From Opitutales bacterium (GTDB taxonomy: Bacteria > Verrucomicrobiota > Verrucomicrobiia > Opitutales > Seribacteraceae): 32,095 nt of DNA. Below the pieces are notes generated by a model. It was not told where the DNA came from and searched no databases. It saw nothing but the letters and a program-made list of their open reading frames with translations. The translations under genes were made by a program, and so were the position numbers. Shown here one piece after another: positions 1 to 9,400 of this stretch (positions within the stretch are counted from its first letter, which is position 1; every line of letters begins with the position of its first letter). Where the stretch lies: contig JAQXBH010000152.1 of the NCBI GenBank assembly GCA_029252505.1, positions 1 through 32,095 of the forward strand, given 5' to 3'.

Positions 1-18
1 CGTAAAGGAATTTTTCAT
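1..18 (-). CDS. Possible start of a further gene, cut by the left edge
   Basis: On the minus strand an ATG lies at position 18 followed by five sense codons (reading MKNSFT) before the window ends. It begins 26 bases after the stop of the DUF1080 gene and on the same strand, so it could be the next gene of that operon. Six codons cannot identify a product, and the ATG may be chance. Confidence 0.2.
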
Positions 19-44
19 TTTTTATGTTTTATAGAGCGGTAATA

Positions 45-776
45 CTATTTCTTCATCGGAAGAGGATCCCGGTATGGGCGATACCAGATATTTCGGTAGC
101 GTACCGGATTCCCATGATCTTGCAGCCTAAGGTTACCGGTCTTCCCCTTGCTTCCTCCCACTTCCATATTGTCCTGAATCAGAACGCCATTATGTAAAAC
201 CGTGTAAGCACTTTTACGAATGTACTTCCCCTCCTTATCCTGAAGGGGGGCATGTACAATTACATCATAGGTCTGCCACACACCAGGAGCTCGGCATGCA
301 TTAACCAAGGGAGGATAGCGATTATAGATGGCCCCTGCCTGACCATGGGAATAAGTAGAATTTTTGTACGAATCCAGGACCTGAACTTCGGGGCCTCCCA
401 ATGGGAAAAAACCTGAATTCCCCCGGCCCTGCCCGGAACCTTTTACTTCCCTCGGAGTACGCCATTCAACATGATATTGGCCATAGCCTAATTTCTTTTT
501 TGTTTGGATGGTCCCTTTTCCCCGAACCACTTCCATGGCCCCATCGATCAATTTCCATTTAACTTCTCCACCTTTTCCACTTTCCCAATGGTCGAAATTC
601 TTACCGTCAAATAGTACGATGGCATCAGACGGTGCCTTCCCCACTTTGTCAGGATTTCCGTAAACTCCGGGGGTTACTTCGGGTGGTACGGATGAATCTT
701 GTTTTGCTATTTCTGCAAATGCAGAAAAAGTAAAAAGAAATACAGGGAATATGAACAAGTTCTTGTGCGTTTTCAT
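45..776 (-). CDS. Exported DUF1080 protein (3-keto-disaccharide hydrolase type)
   Basis: A 243-residue protein with an N-terminal signal peptide (hydrophobic run FIFPVFLFTFSAFA, residues about 8-21) and one DUF1080 domain (about 50-236), a concanavalin-like beta-sandwich. Family hallmarks visible are the opening VLFDGKNFDHW, the central GNSGFF and EVQVLDS strands, and the closing RYRNIWYRPY. The family is named for hydrolysis of 3-keto-disaccharides, i.e. cleavage of glycosides already oxidised at C3 of a sugar; many members are uncharacterised. It should act in the periplasm or outside. It is the last complete gene of a minus-strand run of DUF1552, DUF1592-type cytochrome and SGNH hydrolase genes, with 105 bases between it and the SGNH gene. 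That leader is long enough for its own promoter, but no convincing one is seen. Family call is strong; substrate is unknown. Confidence 0.9.
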   Translation of the reverse strand: MKTHKNLFIFPVFLFTFSAFAEIAKQDSSVPPEVTPGVYGNPDKVGKAPSDAIVLFDGKNFDHWESGKGGEVKWKLIDGAMEVVRGKGTIQTKKKLGYGQYHVEWRTPREVKGSGQGRGNSGFFPLGGPEVQVLDSYKNSTYSHGQAGAIYNRYPPLVNACRAPGVWQTYDVIVHAPLQDKEGKYIRKSAYTVLHNGVLIQDNMEVGGSKGKTGNLRLQDHGNPVRYRNIWYRPYRDPLPMKK

Positions 777-881
777 TACAATGTATCTAGCCCTTGAAAT
801 GTTTTATGCCTAGAAAAAAGCGACATTAATGAACTGATTTTAAAAAGAGTTGAACCCTTTGAGTACAAATCCAGGCAATAC

Positions 882-2348
882 TCAACGCCGATAATTGCGC
901 AATCTTTGATCGCTTTCCAATAGGTCAGAAAAATCATCAACATCGATATCCTTTGTCGCGGAACGCTGTCTTTTGGGATCCAAATCATTGGACACCAGTC
1001 CATGAGAACAGAGAGGTTCCTCCTCCCGTCCCAAAACATCCAATACCTTACGGGCTAATTGCCTGCCAACAGGTTCACCCAGTAAGCCCCCAATATGCAG
1101 ATCTCCGTAGGGATTGTTTTCCCCTTTCTTATGAAACCCAGCTTTTTTTAACCAGGTGGCATAAAACTTTTCGTTGGAAATGAGGGCATGTTGATCACAA
1201 ATCTCGATCTCCGGATGCCGGCTCATCACTTCCAGTGCCCATGGGTTAATGAATCGCTCCATTGTTTTCTGCACCCGCCCGGTTGCCTTGTTATCGGGCC
1301 CCAGTTTGCCAGGGCGAGGATATCCACCGGGAATCGGAGTCGTGGTTACAAAGATCAGTTTTGCCTTGGTTTTCTTCAATTCTGTAATCACTTTCTCCAA
1401 ATCTTCCTGATAACGAGCCTTGGTATTAGCTGAATCCCACTGACCAAAATTAAAACTGATCACATCCCACCCCAGTCCAGGTTGGTCATAAGCTCCTAGC
1501 CACTGGACAATATTTTCCACGCCCTTGCGGACTGGACCGCAATTAGTGGGAGGATGATAGATATTCAGTTTTCCCTTCAATGCAGTGCGAAGAGCTTTAT
1601 CATAATTTCCGGAAATCGAATCTCCAATTAAAAGATAGCGGCCAAGGGTTGGATCATCCTTAGTCTTAGAGTCCTCAAGCATTCGAAGGCAGACTTCGCT
1701 GGCATGAAAAACATCTCCTTCCATCTTTCCATGAACGAAAGCCTGCTGAACGAAAGGTTTGATATCTTTCTGACTCAGAAGACCCATGATCCGGTGTTGC
1801 CCATCATGTCCCTGCGTTCCTATCTGAAACACCTCTTCTCCAATCTGCACATCCATGAAGCGACCATTTTCTCGTATGAATTTTCCTGCTATCCAAGGCT
1901 TTCCAGGCGTTGGTATTTGATCGGAGATTGGACCTACATAAAGTTTTCCATCCATGATTGGACGCCTGTCCCGCTCTTCCCATTTCCTGATTGCATCTGC
2001 ATCCTTAAAAGTTCTTTTGACATATAAATTCTTAGGTGATTTGTAGGAAAATTGTTTATCTCCCATTTCAAACTCAACCCTTCGTGCTTCGAATCCGCCC
2101 CGTTGGACTCTTGATTGCAGGCCGACTTTTGCATTCCTCCCAAGCAAAACCTCGATCGCACCGTCCGCATTACGGATGTAAAAATTTCGCATCTCCTGAT
2201 CTAAAGGTGTGATCACTCCATTGGTCACCCAGCTCCCGGTCGGAGGATCCGCATAGGAACGCTCTTCCTTGATTGTTGTGTAAGCAGAAATATTACTTTG
2301 TTGAACTGTACACCCTATCAAAAAAAAGAAAAGAATTCTAAAATTCAT
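882..2348 (-). CDS. SGNH/GDSL-family hydrolase, exported, with an extra N-terminal domain
   Basis: A 488-residue protein. Residues 1-13 form a short hydrophobic leader ending in LIGC, which fits a lipobox, so it may be a lipoprotein. Residues about 30-225 form a separate unrecognised domain. The SGNH fold starts near 237: block I is LLIGDSIS with the nucleophile at Ser244, a block-II-like glycine lies in NCGP (269-272), block III is FNFGQWD (299-305), and the Asp/His pair of block V is GDLH (Asp416, His418). SGNH hydrolases are esterases or lipases, and exported ones often remove acetyl groups from polysaccharides; that role is inferred here. The C-terminal tail after about 445 is charged and looks disordered. 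It lies 31 bases after the DUF1592-type cytochrome gene, so co-transcription is likely. An alternative carbohydrate-binding or non-catalytic role cannot be excluded. Confidence 0.82.
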   Translation of the reverse strand: MNFRILFFFLIGCTVQQSNISAYTTIKEERSYADPPTGSWVTNGVITPLDQEMRNFYIRNADGAIEVLLGRNAKVGLQSRVQRGGFEARRVEFEMGDKQFSYKSPKNLYVKRTFKDADAIRKWEERDRRPIMDGKLYVGPISDQIPTPGKPWIAGKFIRENGRFMDVQIGEEVFQIGTQGHDGQHRIMGLLSQKDIKPFVQQAFVHGKMEGDVFHASEVCLRMLEDSKTKDDPTLGRYLLIGDSISGNYDKALRTALKGKLNIYHPPTNCGPVRKGVENIVQWLGAYDQPGLGWDVISFNFGQWDSANTKARYQEDLEKVITELKKTKAKLIFVTTTPIPGGYPRPGKLGPDNKATGRVQKTMERFINPWALEVMSRHPEIEICDQHALISNEKFYATWLKKAGFHKKGENNPYGDLHIGGLLGEPVGRQLARKVLDVLGREEEPLCSHGLVSNDLDPKRQRSATKDIDVDDFSDLLESDQRLRNYRR

Positions 2349-2379
2349 CTGCTAAACAAAAATAAGAAAAGCTTTAATT

Positions 2380-4953
2380 TTAGATATTTTGTTTGCGAAA
2401 TAAAAATGCATCAGAAGTGACCAACGAAAGAATCAGGGCTTTCATACTTCCGCCACTTTCCCGGTAAGCCTTATGGGCCGCCTGTAAAACCGGGCGATCA
2501 TGAAGGGTCTCATTGCGCCCCATCCAAAAACGGAAGGCATGACGCACAAACACCTGCTCGACCCGTTCACTGTGGGCTAGTTTATCGATCATCTCGAGAG
2601 CGTTGGCAACTGGTCCATCCAAAGAAGGGTCGCCGGAGTCGATAATCTCCCCTTTTGCATCAACCGGTTTTTCAAACTCGGTGGTACGATAGATTCCCGC
2701 ATGGTTGTAAATCTCAAAAGGGAGTCCTAGAGGGTCCATTTTCTCGTGACAACTCCAGCAATACTTTTCCCGGGTTACCCGCATGCGTTCCCGTAAAGTG
2801 GTTCCAGGTTCGTCAGGAAGTTGTGCATCCACCGTGATAGGAACATCGGGAATTCCACCACCCAGCAATCTCTCTCTGACCCATATTCCTCGATGAATCG
2901 CATGGTTATCCATGGCATCAGAATGCGAGACCAGCCAGCTCGGATGAGTTAGTATTCCCAATCTCTGACCTTCGGGTACCGTCGATAAGTTTCTTTCTGG
3001 CTTCATCGATCCATTGCCAAAGGAGCGTCGGCTCACTCGGGCAAAGATTTGCTTGCCGGAAAAATTCGCTTCTTCGACATTCACATTAATGTTGCTTCCA
3101 GCTTTTCTCTTCTTATCAGCCATTTTTTTGATTAAGGCTTTAAGCTCTTTTTGCTTACTGGCCACCGTTTTCTGGAGTGCTTTATCGCTCTCATTGGCAT
3201 TGGCCTCCGCTTCTAACTTATTGACTTCCTTGGTTAGGATCTTTCGTTCTTCAGCAATTTTCAAAGTGGCTAATTCTTCGGCCCTCTTCCTCTCCTCTTG
3301 AGCATTTTTCTGCTCTTCCTTGGTATACCTTCTCCCAAAAAGCGATCGATCATTTCCTGAATAAACCACTTTTTGAGTCGTCAACAACTCTTTCAATACA
3401 TCTTTGTCATAAGCTAAAATCAATTCAATTAAACGATCCGTGCTGGCAGTGGCATCAAACATGGCACGAAAGTAAGCGTTGTCTCTGGCGGAAGTTCCAG
3501 TGCTGGCAAGAGCTTTTTGATCCTTACAAATATACCCGCTCAGATCATAATCAAAGAAATCCCGGAAAAAACGAAGAACTCGGGGCTTGCGGATGGAGTC
3601 ATCATCCAACATACGAGAAACCTCACGACGCACATCGGAGCGGGTTTTCATTTTTCCTTCCTCGATTGCATCCCTCAATTTCTCATCAGGTCTGATGTAA
3701 CTAAGGGCATGATTTACGGCCGATCCAAGTTCCCAATCCTGCAACATGACTCGTCCGTGTTTGTCCGTTTTTCCCTCTTTTGCGAGTTCAGGGCGAAAAA
3801 GAGCATCACGATCCAGAAAGATCGAAGAAAGTCCCATGAATGCACCGTCTTCGCGCCCAATTTTCTTAATGGATTCGTTAACAATTTGCAGATATTCCGA
3901 AACTTCTTTTTCCGACGGCGGACGGAAAGTCAGTGCTTCAAAAAGAAAGGTAATGGTTTTTCGAATCGAATCCTCCGTAAACTTTTCCTGTCTCATTAAA
4001 TCGTAGACAGGAGTAATCGGACGAACGACTTTAGTATTGTAGACAATTGCTGAGGGTAAGCCACGTAGGTCTTCCTTTGGCTTTATCGCATCGTAGGTTT
4101 TGGGATTATCGGTTATTTGCTCAGGAAATTCAACCAAGCTCATTGGACCGTAGGCCATGTATTTCAGGATGTCCTCCGCCTTATTCAAGATTTGAGTGGC
4201 TTCCGAACTGTTAACTGAATAAAAGTCAGCATAATTTTCAAATCCATGCTTCCGGTTCGATGACAGTACCACAGGCACACTCTTCACTGCAGTTTGGTAG
4301 GCAACCGTACCACCCTCCCATCTGATAATACGATCCGTCCCAAAATAAAGCTTAAGTTCTCCGCCGTGGTTGGTGGGTACGAAATCACCGCGTGTTCGCA
4401 CTCCAGGTTTAGCAGGATTAAAAGCGGGTTCCGTGTTAATCAGTTCATTCAATCGTGTAATGTGCTCCTGTGGAGTGATCCGCCAAATTCGAGAAGGAGA
4501 AGAAGTAGGTTTAAGCTTAATGTCATTGGGTAGTTCGCCAAAGAGCAGATCATGATCGAGATAGTTTGCCTTTTTGGGATCGAGGTTCGCCTTGAAACCA
4601 CCCTTCTCCTTCATTTCCTTCCTCAACTCCTGAACCACCCAATCCGAGAATTTGAGACGCTCCGTGATCTTGGGCTGAGATTTGTTGGGGGGGGGCATTT
4701 CGCCCATGGCGACTTGTGACCAAACCGATTTCCAAACCGCGGCATTAATTTCGTCCACCGGACCAAGATCCAAAAGATTTAGATCGGCTTCCTTCGTTTC
4801 ATCATCATGGCAATCAACACAATGGTTTTCCAAAAACAATTCGCCGATTTGACTAAAGTCACCGCGAACATTTTCACCGGGTATAAAAGGTCTCCCCTGC
4901 AAGCAAGAGACACAAAATAATGTAAATGCAAGTAAAGTGCTTCTGCCGAACAC
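2380..4953 (-). CDS. Planctomycete-type cytochrome, PSCyt1/DUF1592/DUF1588/DUF1585, with a coiled-coil insertion
   Basis: An 857-residue exported protein. The N-terminal PSCyt1-like segment has CVDCH (45-49), the usual c-heme attachment motif, followed by the GEMPPP motif near residue 90. The middle matches the DUF1592 region, then DUF1588 holds a second CxxCH (CWSCH, 732-736) followed by MDPLGLPFE, and DUF1585 ends the protein (HAFRFWMGR). The family is abundant in Planctomycetes and Verrucomicrobia; its reaction is not established, but heme binding and electron transfer outside the cytoplasm are expected. Residues about 542-622 are a highly charged Lys/Glu/Ala coiled coil between DUF1592 and DUF1588. 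The start is GTG, two bases after the DUF1552 stop, so translational coupling is likely. A run of nine C on the coding strand encodes the MPPP motif. Confidence 0.9.
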   Translation of the reverse strand: MFGRSTLLAFTLFCVSCLQGRPFIPGENVRGDFSQIGELFLENHCVDCHDDETKEADLNLLDLGPVDEINAAVWKSVWSQVAMGEMPPPNKSQPKITERLKFSDWVVQELRKEMKEKGGFKANLDPKKANYLDHDLLFGELPNDIKLKPTSSPSRIWRITPQEHITRLNELINTEPAFNPAKPGVRTRGDFVPTNHGGELKLYFGTDRIIRWEGGTVAYQTAVKSVPVVLSSNRKHGFENYADFYSVNSSEATQILNKAEDILKYMAYGPMSLVEFPEQITDNPKTYDAIKPKEDLRGLPSAIVYNTKVVRPITPVYDLMRQEKFTEDSIRKTITFLFEALTFRPPSEKEVSEYLQIVNESIKKIGREDGAFMGLSSIFLDRDALFRPELAKEGKTDKHGRVMLQDWELGSAVNHALSYIRPDEKLRDAIEEGKMKTRSDVRREVSRMLDDDSIRKPRVLRFFRDFFDYDLSGYICKDQKALASTGTSARDNAYFRAMFDATASTDRLIELILAYDKDVLKELLTTQKVVYSGNDRSLFGRRYTKEEQKNAQEERKRAEELATLKIAEERKILTKEVNKLEAEANANESDKALQKTVASKQKELKALIKKMADKKRKAGSNINVNVEEANFSGKQIFARVSRRSFGNGSMKPERNLSTVPEGQRLGILTHPSWLVSHSDAMDNHAIHRGIWVRERLLGGGIPDVPITVDAQLPDEPGTTLRERMRVTREKYCWSCHEKMDPLGLPFEIYNHAGIYRTTEFEKPVDAKGEIIDSGDPSLDGPVANALEMIDKLAHSERVEQVFVRHAFRFWMGRNETLHDRPVLQAAHKAYRESGGSMKALILSLVTSDAFLFRKQNI

Positions 4954-4955
4954 AA

Positions 4956-6275
4956 TTAAGACAGAATTTGAGTAAGTGGACCAGTACTGGAATCGTACTT
5001 TTTGGCCATCGCCTCAGTCATATTAAACCGGTTACCCTCCACACCGGATACTCGCATAATTGAATTATAGAGGGCATTGATGGGTCGCGTCCCATCCAGT
5101 TGAGTGAAGCAACCCGATTTGAAAGCACCGCCACAATTCCCCAGCAACATGACCGGCCAGTTCGCACCATTGGTGTGCTGTTTATCGGCATTATTGCTGG
5201 TATAGACAATCAAAGTGTTATCCATCATGGAACCACTGCCTTCGGGAACACTTTCCAACTGCTCCATTAACTTAACCAGCATGCGGCAATTGTACTGACG
5301 AATCTTGATCCATATAGGATTATCCTTTTGCTTCATGTGCCCAAGGTTATGCCCCTGTTGTTCGATTCCTAATCCTTTCCAAGCGCCAAAGATTTCCCCT
5401 CGGCCTGAACCGATGGTCAATGTGTTAGTAGTACCGGACTTAAGTGCAGAAATACCTAAGTCCAAAAGAGAATCGTGCCAGTCGGTTTCAAATTCCGGAT
5501 TGGTGTACCTTTCATCAACTTTGGGAGCAAATTTCTTCAAATGCCCTGAAACTTTAGCCAACCGATCACGCAAGCCATTCATATCCTCGAATCCCCGAAC
5601 ATACTGATCATACCTCTGTTTCTCCTGCAAGGGAAGCTGTTGTCCTTCCGTGGATGCCATACGTTCAATTCTTTCCAACATCGAGGATCTTGCTTCATGC
5701 TGATTACGAATATCTCCGTCTGAAATACCACCGTATAAAAGTTGGTATAAATGATTGGGATTGGAATGCATGAAGATTGGTTGACCGGCCCCACTAGCGG
5801 AAAGATTGGCAACGGTTGGCTTTGCCCGCATATTCTCAATGGAATCCATCCCTATGCAAAGATGAGGCAATAGAGTTTGGGGAAGAACTTTACTTAGTTC
5901 ATAATCAATGGTCGGCCCGCCTGGAGGAACTCCATCGCTACCACGATATCCACCCAAAGCTCCAAAAAATGGACTATGCCCTGGGCTGGTGTGAAGACCG
6001 TGCAAACCATTGATTATCTGAAGCTTTTCTTTAAAAGGCTCCAATGCCTCGATGGGTTCAGGCAGCTTAACTTTGGCAAGGGAGCCGCTATTCTTCATTC
6101 CTTCGGGAACACAAGTACCCGGCTCAAATCCCTGGTTCTGAAGAAAGAAAATTACCCGCTTGGGAGCGGAACCGGAAACGGAGGCAAAGGCAGAATTGGG
6201 GAATAATGACCCAGAAAAAGCGGCACCCGCACCCATTGCCAACTGCCTGATCGTATCTCTTCGATTAAACTTCAT
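4956..6275 (-). CDS. Tat-exported DUF1552 protein
   Basis: The ORF track extends to a GTG at 6311, but I place the start at the ATG at 6275, because this puts the twin-arginine leader ([17 protein letters not shown]) at the N-terminus. The extra twelve residues of the longer form are hydrophobic and would be unusual before a Tat signal; no clear ribosome binding site decides it. The rest is a full-length DUF1552 domain, recognised by the conserved C-terminal block [16 protein letters not shown] and the MLLGNCGG strand. DUF1552 proteins are exported, probably folded and cofactor- or metal-containing, with no proven activity. They are typically encoded next to DUF1592/1588/1585 cytochromes, as here (two bases from the next gene). 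It heads the minus-strand operon and is divergent from the second cytochrome/DUF1552 pair. Confidence 0.88.
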   Translation of the reverse strand: MKFNRRDTIRQLAMGAGAAFSGSLFPNSAFASVSGSAPKRVIFFLQNQGFEPGTCVPEGMKNSGSLAKVKLPEPIEALEPFKEKLQIINGLHGLHTSPGHSPFFGALGGYRGSDGVPPGGPTIDYELSKVLPQTLLPHLCIGMDSIENMRAKPTVANLSASGAGQPIFMHSNPNHLYQLLYGGISDGDIRNQHEARSSMLERIERMASTEGQQLPLQEKQRYDQYVRGFEDMNGLRDRLAKVSGHLKKFAPKVDERYTNPEFETDWHDSLLDLGISALKSGTTNTLTIGSGRGEIFGAWKGLGIEQQGHNLGHMKQKDNPIWIKIRQYNCRMLVKLMEQLESVPEGSGSMMDNTLIVYTSNNADKQHTNGANWPVMLLGNCGGAFKSGCFTQLDGTRPINALYNSIMRVSGVEGNRFNMTEAMAKKYDSSTGPLTQILS

Positions 6276-6338
6276 TTGTATTAACAATATAAGGTTAATA
6301 GAATATTTCACTTCTTTTATACCTTTTCTTTCATATTT

Positions 6339-6348
6339 TTGATATCAA
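6339..6348. promoter_or_regulatory. Perfect 10-bp palindrome in the divergent promoter region
   Basis: TTGATATCAA lies between the divergent DUF1552 gene (start 6275) and DUF1592-type gene (start 6430). Each half carries TTGATA, which resembles a -35 hexamer, reading outward on both strands. I see no convincing -10 at 17 bases on either side (a TATAAA lies 21 bases away on the minus strand). It could be an operator or chance in AT-rich DNA. Confidence 0.25.
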
Positions 6349-6429
6349 CCTCACTTTTAAAAAATCTTATTTTTTCTTCTTTAAACTTTATTGAATACTT
6401 TCAATTTCAGATATTAAGGAATGCAATCA

Positions 6430-9400
6430 ATGTTTAAATATTCCCGGATATTGTTCCTTGTATTGTTTTATCTTCATTCCATTCAGGGAAAGGAAATTAG
6501 CCCAGTAAGTTACAAAGCCCAAGTACTTCCTATACTCGAAAAACATTGTATCCAATGTCATGGACCCGAGAAGCAAAAAGGGGATGTGCGTTTCGACACC
6601 CTTTCGATCGACTTTCTAAAAGACCGAAGTGCCGCTGAAACTTGGCATGATGCATCGGATCAGATCAAACTAGGGGAAATGCCTCCCGAGGAGGAAAATC
6701 CTCTTTCCTCGGAAGACAGAAACATCCTGACGGAATGGATCGACCGTGAACTGTCTGAATCCTTCAAGAAAATGCAAGGCATGTCGAATTCCCTAGTCAT
6801 TCGCCGTCTCAACCGAGCGGAATACCAGTTCACCATGACTGACCTGCTCGACTTTGAAATGGATTACTCGGACGAACTGCCCAACGACTCTCTTTCTCCG
6901 GACGGGTTTCTCAATAACGGAGCGAACCAGATAACTTCTGCCATCCAAATCGAGAACTACCTGAATTCAGCCCGAAAAGCCCTCAACTATATTCTTATTG
7001 AGGGTGGGAGACCGGAAACCTCGACCAGCGATGTGGTTTGGAACAAGGGCAAAATCCGTGGCCCTGGAAACAGTCGCTACCTGGGTGACTCATCATCCAT
7101 GCTCGGACGGCTCAATTATTGGCACGGTTCGTATCAGAAACCGCCGAGAGATGGCAAATTTACCATTCGCATTAAGGCATCAACTGACCGCAAGCCGGAA
7201 CAACCGATTCCGATTCTCTCTGGTCGGTACGGATATTTCGTCAGTGGACTGACACTTAATATAATGGATGATCTGGGTGAGATCGCTATCTCTTCGAGTA
7301 CTCCTCAGTACTATGAATTCTCCTCTCATTCCCATTTTTTCCCACGGGCTGAACCAGATGTTCCAATCGATAAACTCAACGGTGTGATCACCTTGCAAAA
7401 TATTTTAAATGACGGCCAACCTGCCCCGAAAGGGAAGGACGAGATAATCGAGGAGGAAGTCAATGCGAAGAACACCCGCCAAAAACTTGAAAAATGGGAG
7501 AAGGATCGATCCGCACTGATTGCGAAGCAAGAGCAATTTGAGCAGGAAACTCTTCCTGATCGTTTCAATAAATGGTTAAAGAAATTACCCTCCCAAGTTC
7601 CTGCCACACACGATTGGCTCATCCTTGGCAATGCCCAACCCAAATCACTTGAGGGTGCAATCTTTCGCCCCGAGGAAGATGGTTCTTTTCTGGTCTCCGG
7701 TTCAAACCCAAAGACGGACCGTTGGGTCGTTACTGCCGAAGTGAATTTACCTATCATCCGGGCTATACGGATTGAGGCACTAGCCGATAAGTCCCTCAAA
7801 AAAAAGGGGCCAGGCCGAGCCAATAGCGGGAACTTTGTTCTTACCGATCTGCGAATTTTTGCAAAACCAAGTGGTACAAAAGGCAAAGGTAAGCCAGTCC
7901 GCATGATTAATCCCATCAGTAACTTCCTACAAAAGAATGGAAAATCCTCCGCCGCTTTAGCGATCGACAATAAACCAGCTGAAACCGGTTGGTTATCAGA
8001 AGGCACTATTAATACTGATCAACTCGGTAAGGACCATGCCTGTCTATTTGCTTTTTCCGAGCCTGTAGTCAACAAAGAGGGAACGGTTTTCACCTTCGAA
8101 CTGGACTATCTCCACAAGAAGCGAACCGATAATGGACAACAGACCATCGGAAGACCCCGATTTTCTGTTTCTTCTTCCCCACTGCCTCCACTTGATGGAA
8201 ATTCCGTCCGTTCGGAATGGTTCAGTTTAATCAAGACTGTACAAAAATTGGGGGGTGCAGATTCTTTAGATTCTGTGCAAATGCGGGAACTGGTGCAGAA
8301 GTACAAATCCATTGACCCGATGTGGATTGCAATGAAATCGAAGTTTTTAGGAAATGAAATCCGTAAACCCCAGCCCCAAATTAAAAGGAAGAAAATCAGG
8401 GTTTTCTCCGAAGATCCGAACTTTCCCAAAATCCTTATCGATTCGGTCGAATTCATCCGTAATGACTACCCCTTATGGCCTCCCGTGCCACACCGTAAAA
8501 TTATTCACCAGGGGGAAGACATACGCCAGCCCGCAACGGCCAAAACGGTAATCAGACGCTTTCTTCGCCGGGCTTGGCGCCGACCGGTAACCGACGACGA
8601 ACTCGGCAAGTGGGTCGCTCATTTCGAAGGAATTTGGAAAGATGAGGGTTCGGCTATTTTCGCTCTTCGAGAAACTTTGGCCGCCTCCCTAGCCTCTTCC
8701 AACTTCATCTACCTGAGTGAACCTCATAAGAGTCAAAAACCAAGAACCCTCAATGCCCACGAACTTGCCTCACGATTATCCTATTTCCTTTGGGCTTCCA
8801 TGCCGGATGACTCATTATTAACCTTGGCTGACAATGGAAAATTACTCGAACCCGGCATTCTCGAAAAAGAGTTTGACCGGATGTTCAGGGACGAAAAATC
8901 CAATCGTTTCGCAAATCAGTTTAGCACGCAATGGTTCGACCTGGACGGGGTCGATCGGGTCGCGATCAACCCTCAATACTACGAGAAATTCGACAGTTCC
9001 CTCAAAGCCGCAATGATTCAGGAGACCCGTGAGTTTTTCCGGGAAATTCTACGTAGCGAATCCTCCGCCCTCCAGTTCATCGACGCGGACTTCACCATGC
9101 TCAATGCTTCGCTTGCCAAACACTATGGACTAGAAGGGCCGAAGTCCCAGCGTTTCGAACGGGTATCCCTTACGGGCACGGACCGACCCGGTGGCGTGCT
9201 GGGTCACGCATCCATCCAGCTCTCGGGCTCCGACGGGGCTGATTCCCACCCGATCAAACGAGCCGTATGGATTCGGGAACGACTCCTCCATGACCCGCCC
9301 AAACCGCCTCCTCCTGATGTCCCTGAAATTGAACAAAGTGTGGAGGGCTTTGAAAAACTTTCGGTACGCGAACAGTTGGAGGTTCATCGAGAAAAAGCGG

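Noticed and set aside
776-1039. 87-codon minus-strand ORF upstream of the DUF1080 gene
   Set aside because: It overlaps the C-terminal coding region of the SGNH hydrolase gene in another frame, has no recognisable motif and looks like a shadow ORF.
2205-2260. N-terminal region of the SGNH protein as a second DUF1080-like domain
   Set aside because: The ADPPTGSWVTNG and RNADGAIEVLLG segments faintly recall it, but no diagnostic motif is present, so it is left as an unrecognised domain.
3517-3999. 160-codon plus-strand ORF antisense to the cytochrome gene
   Set aside because: Antisense shadow without ribosome binding site or family features.
7326-8006. 226-codon antisense ORF inside the DUF1592-type gene
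   Set aside because: Ser/Phe/Arg-rich composition typical of the reverse complement of a real gene; the sense frame has clear family motifs.
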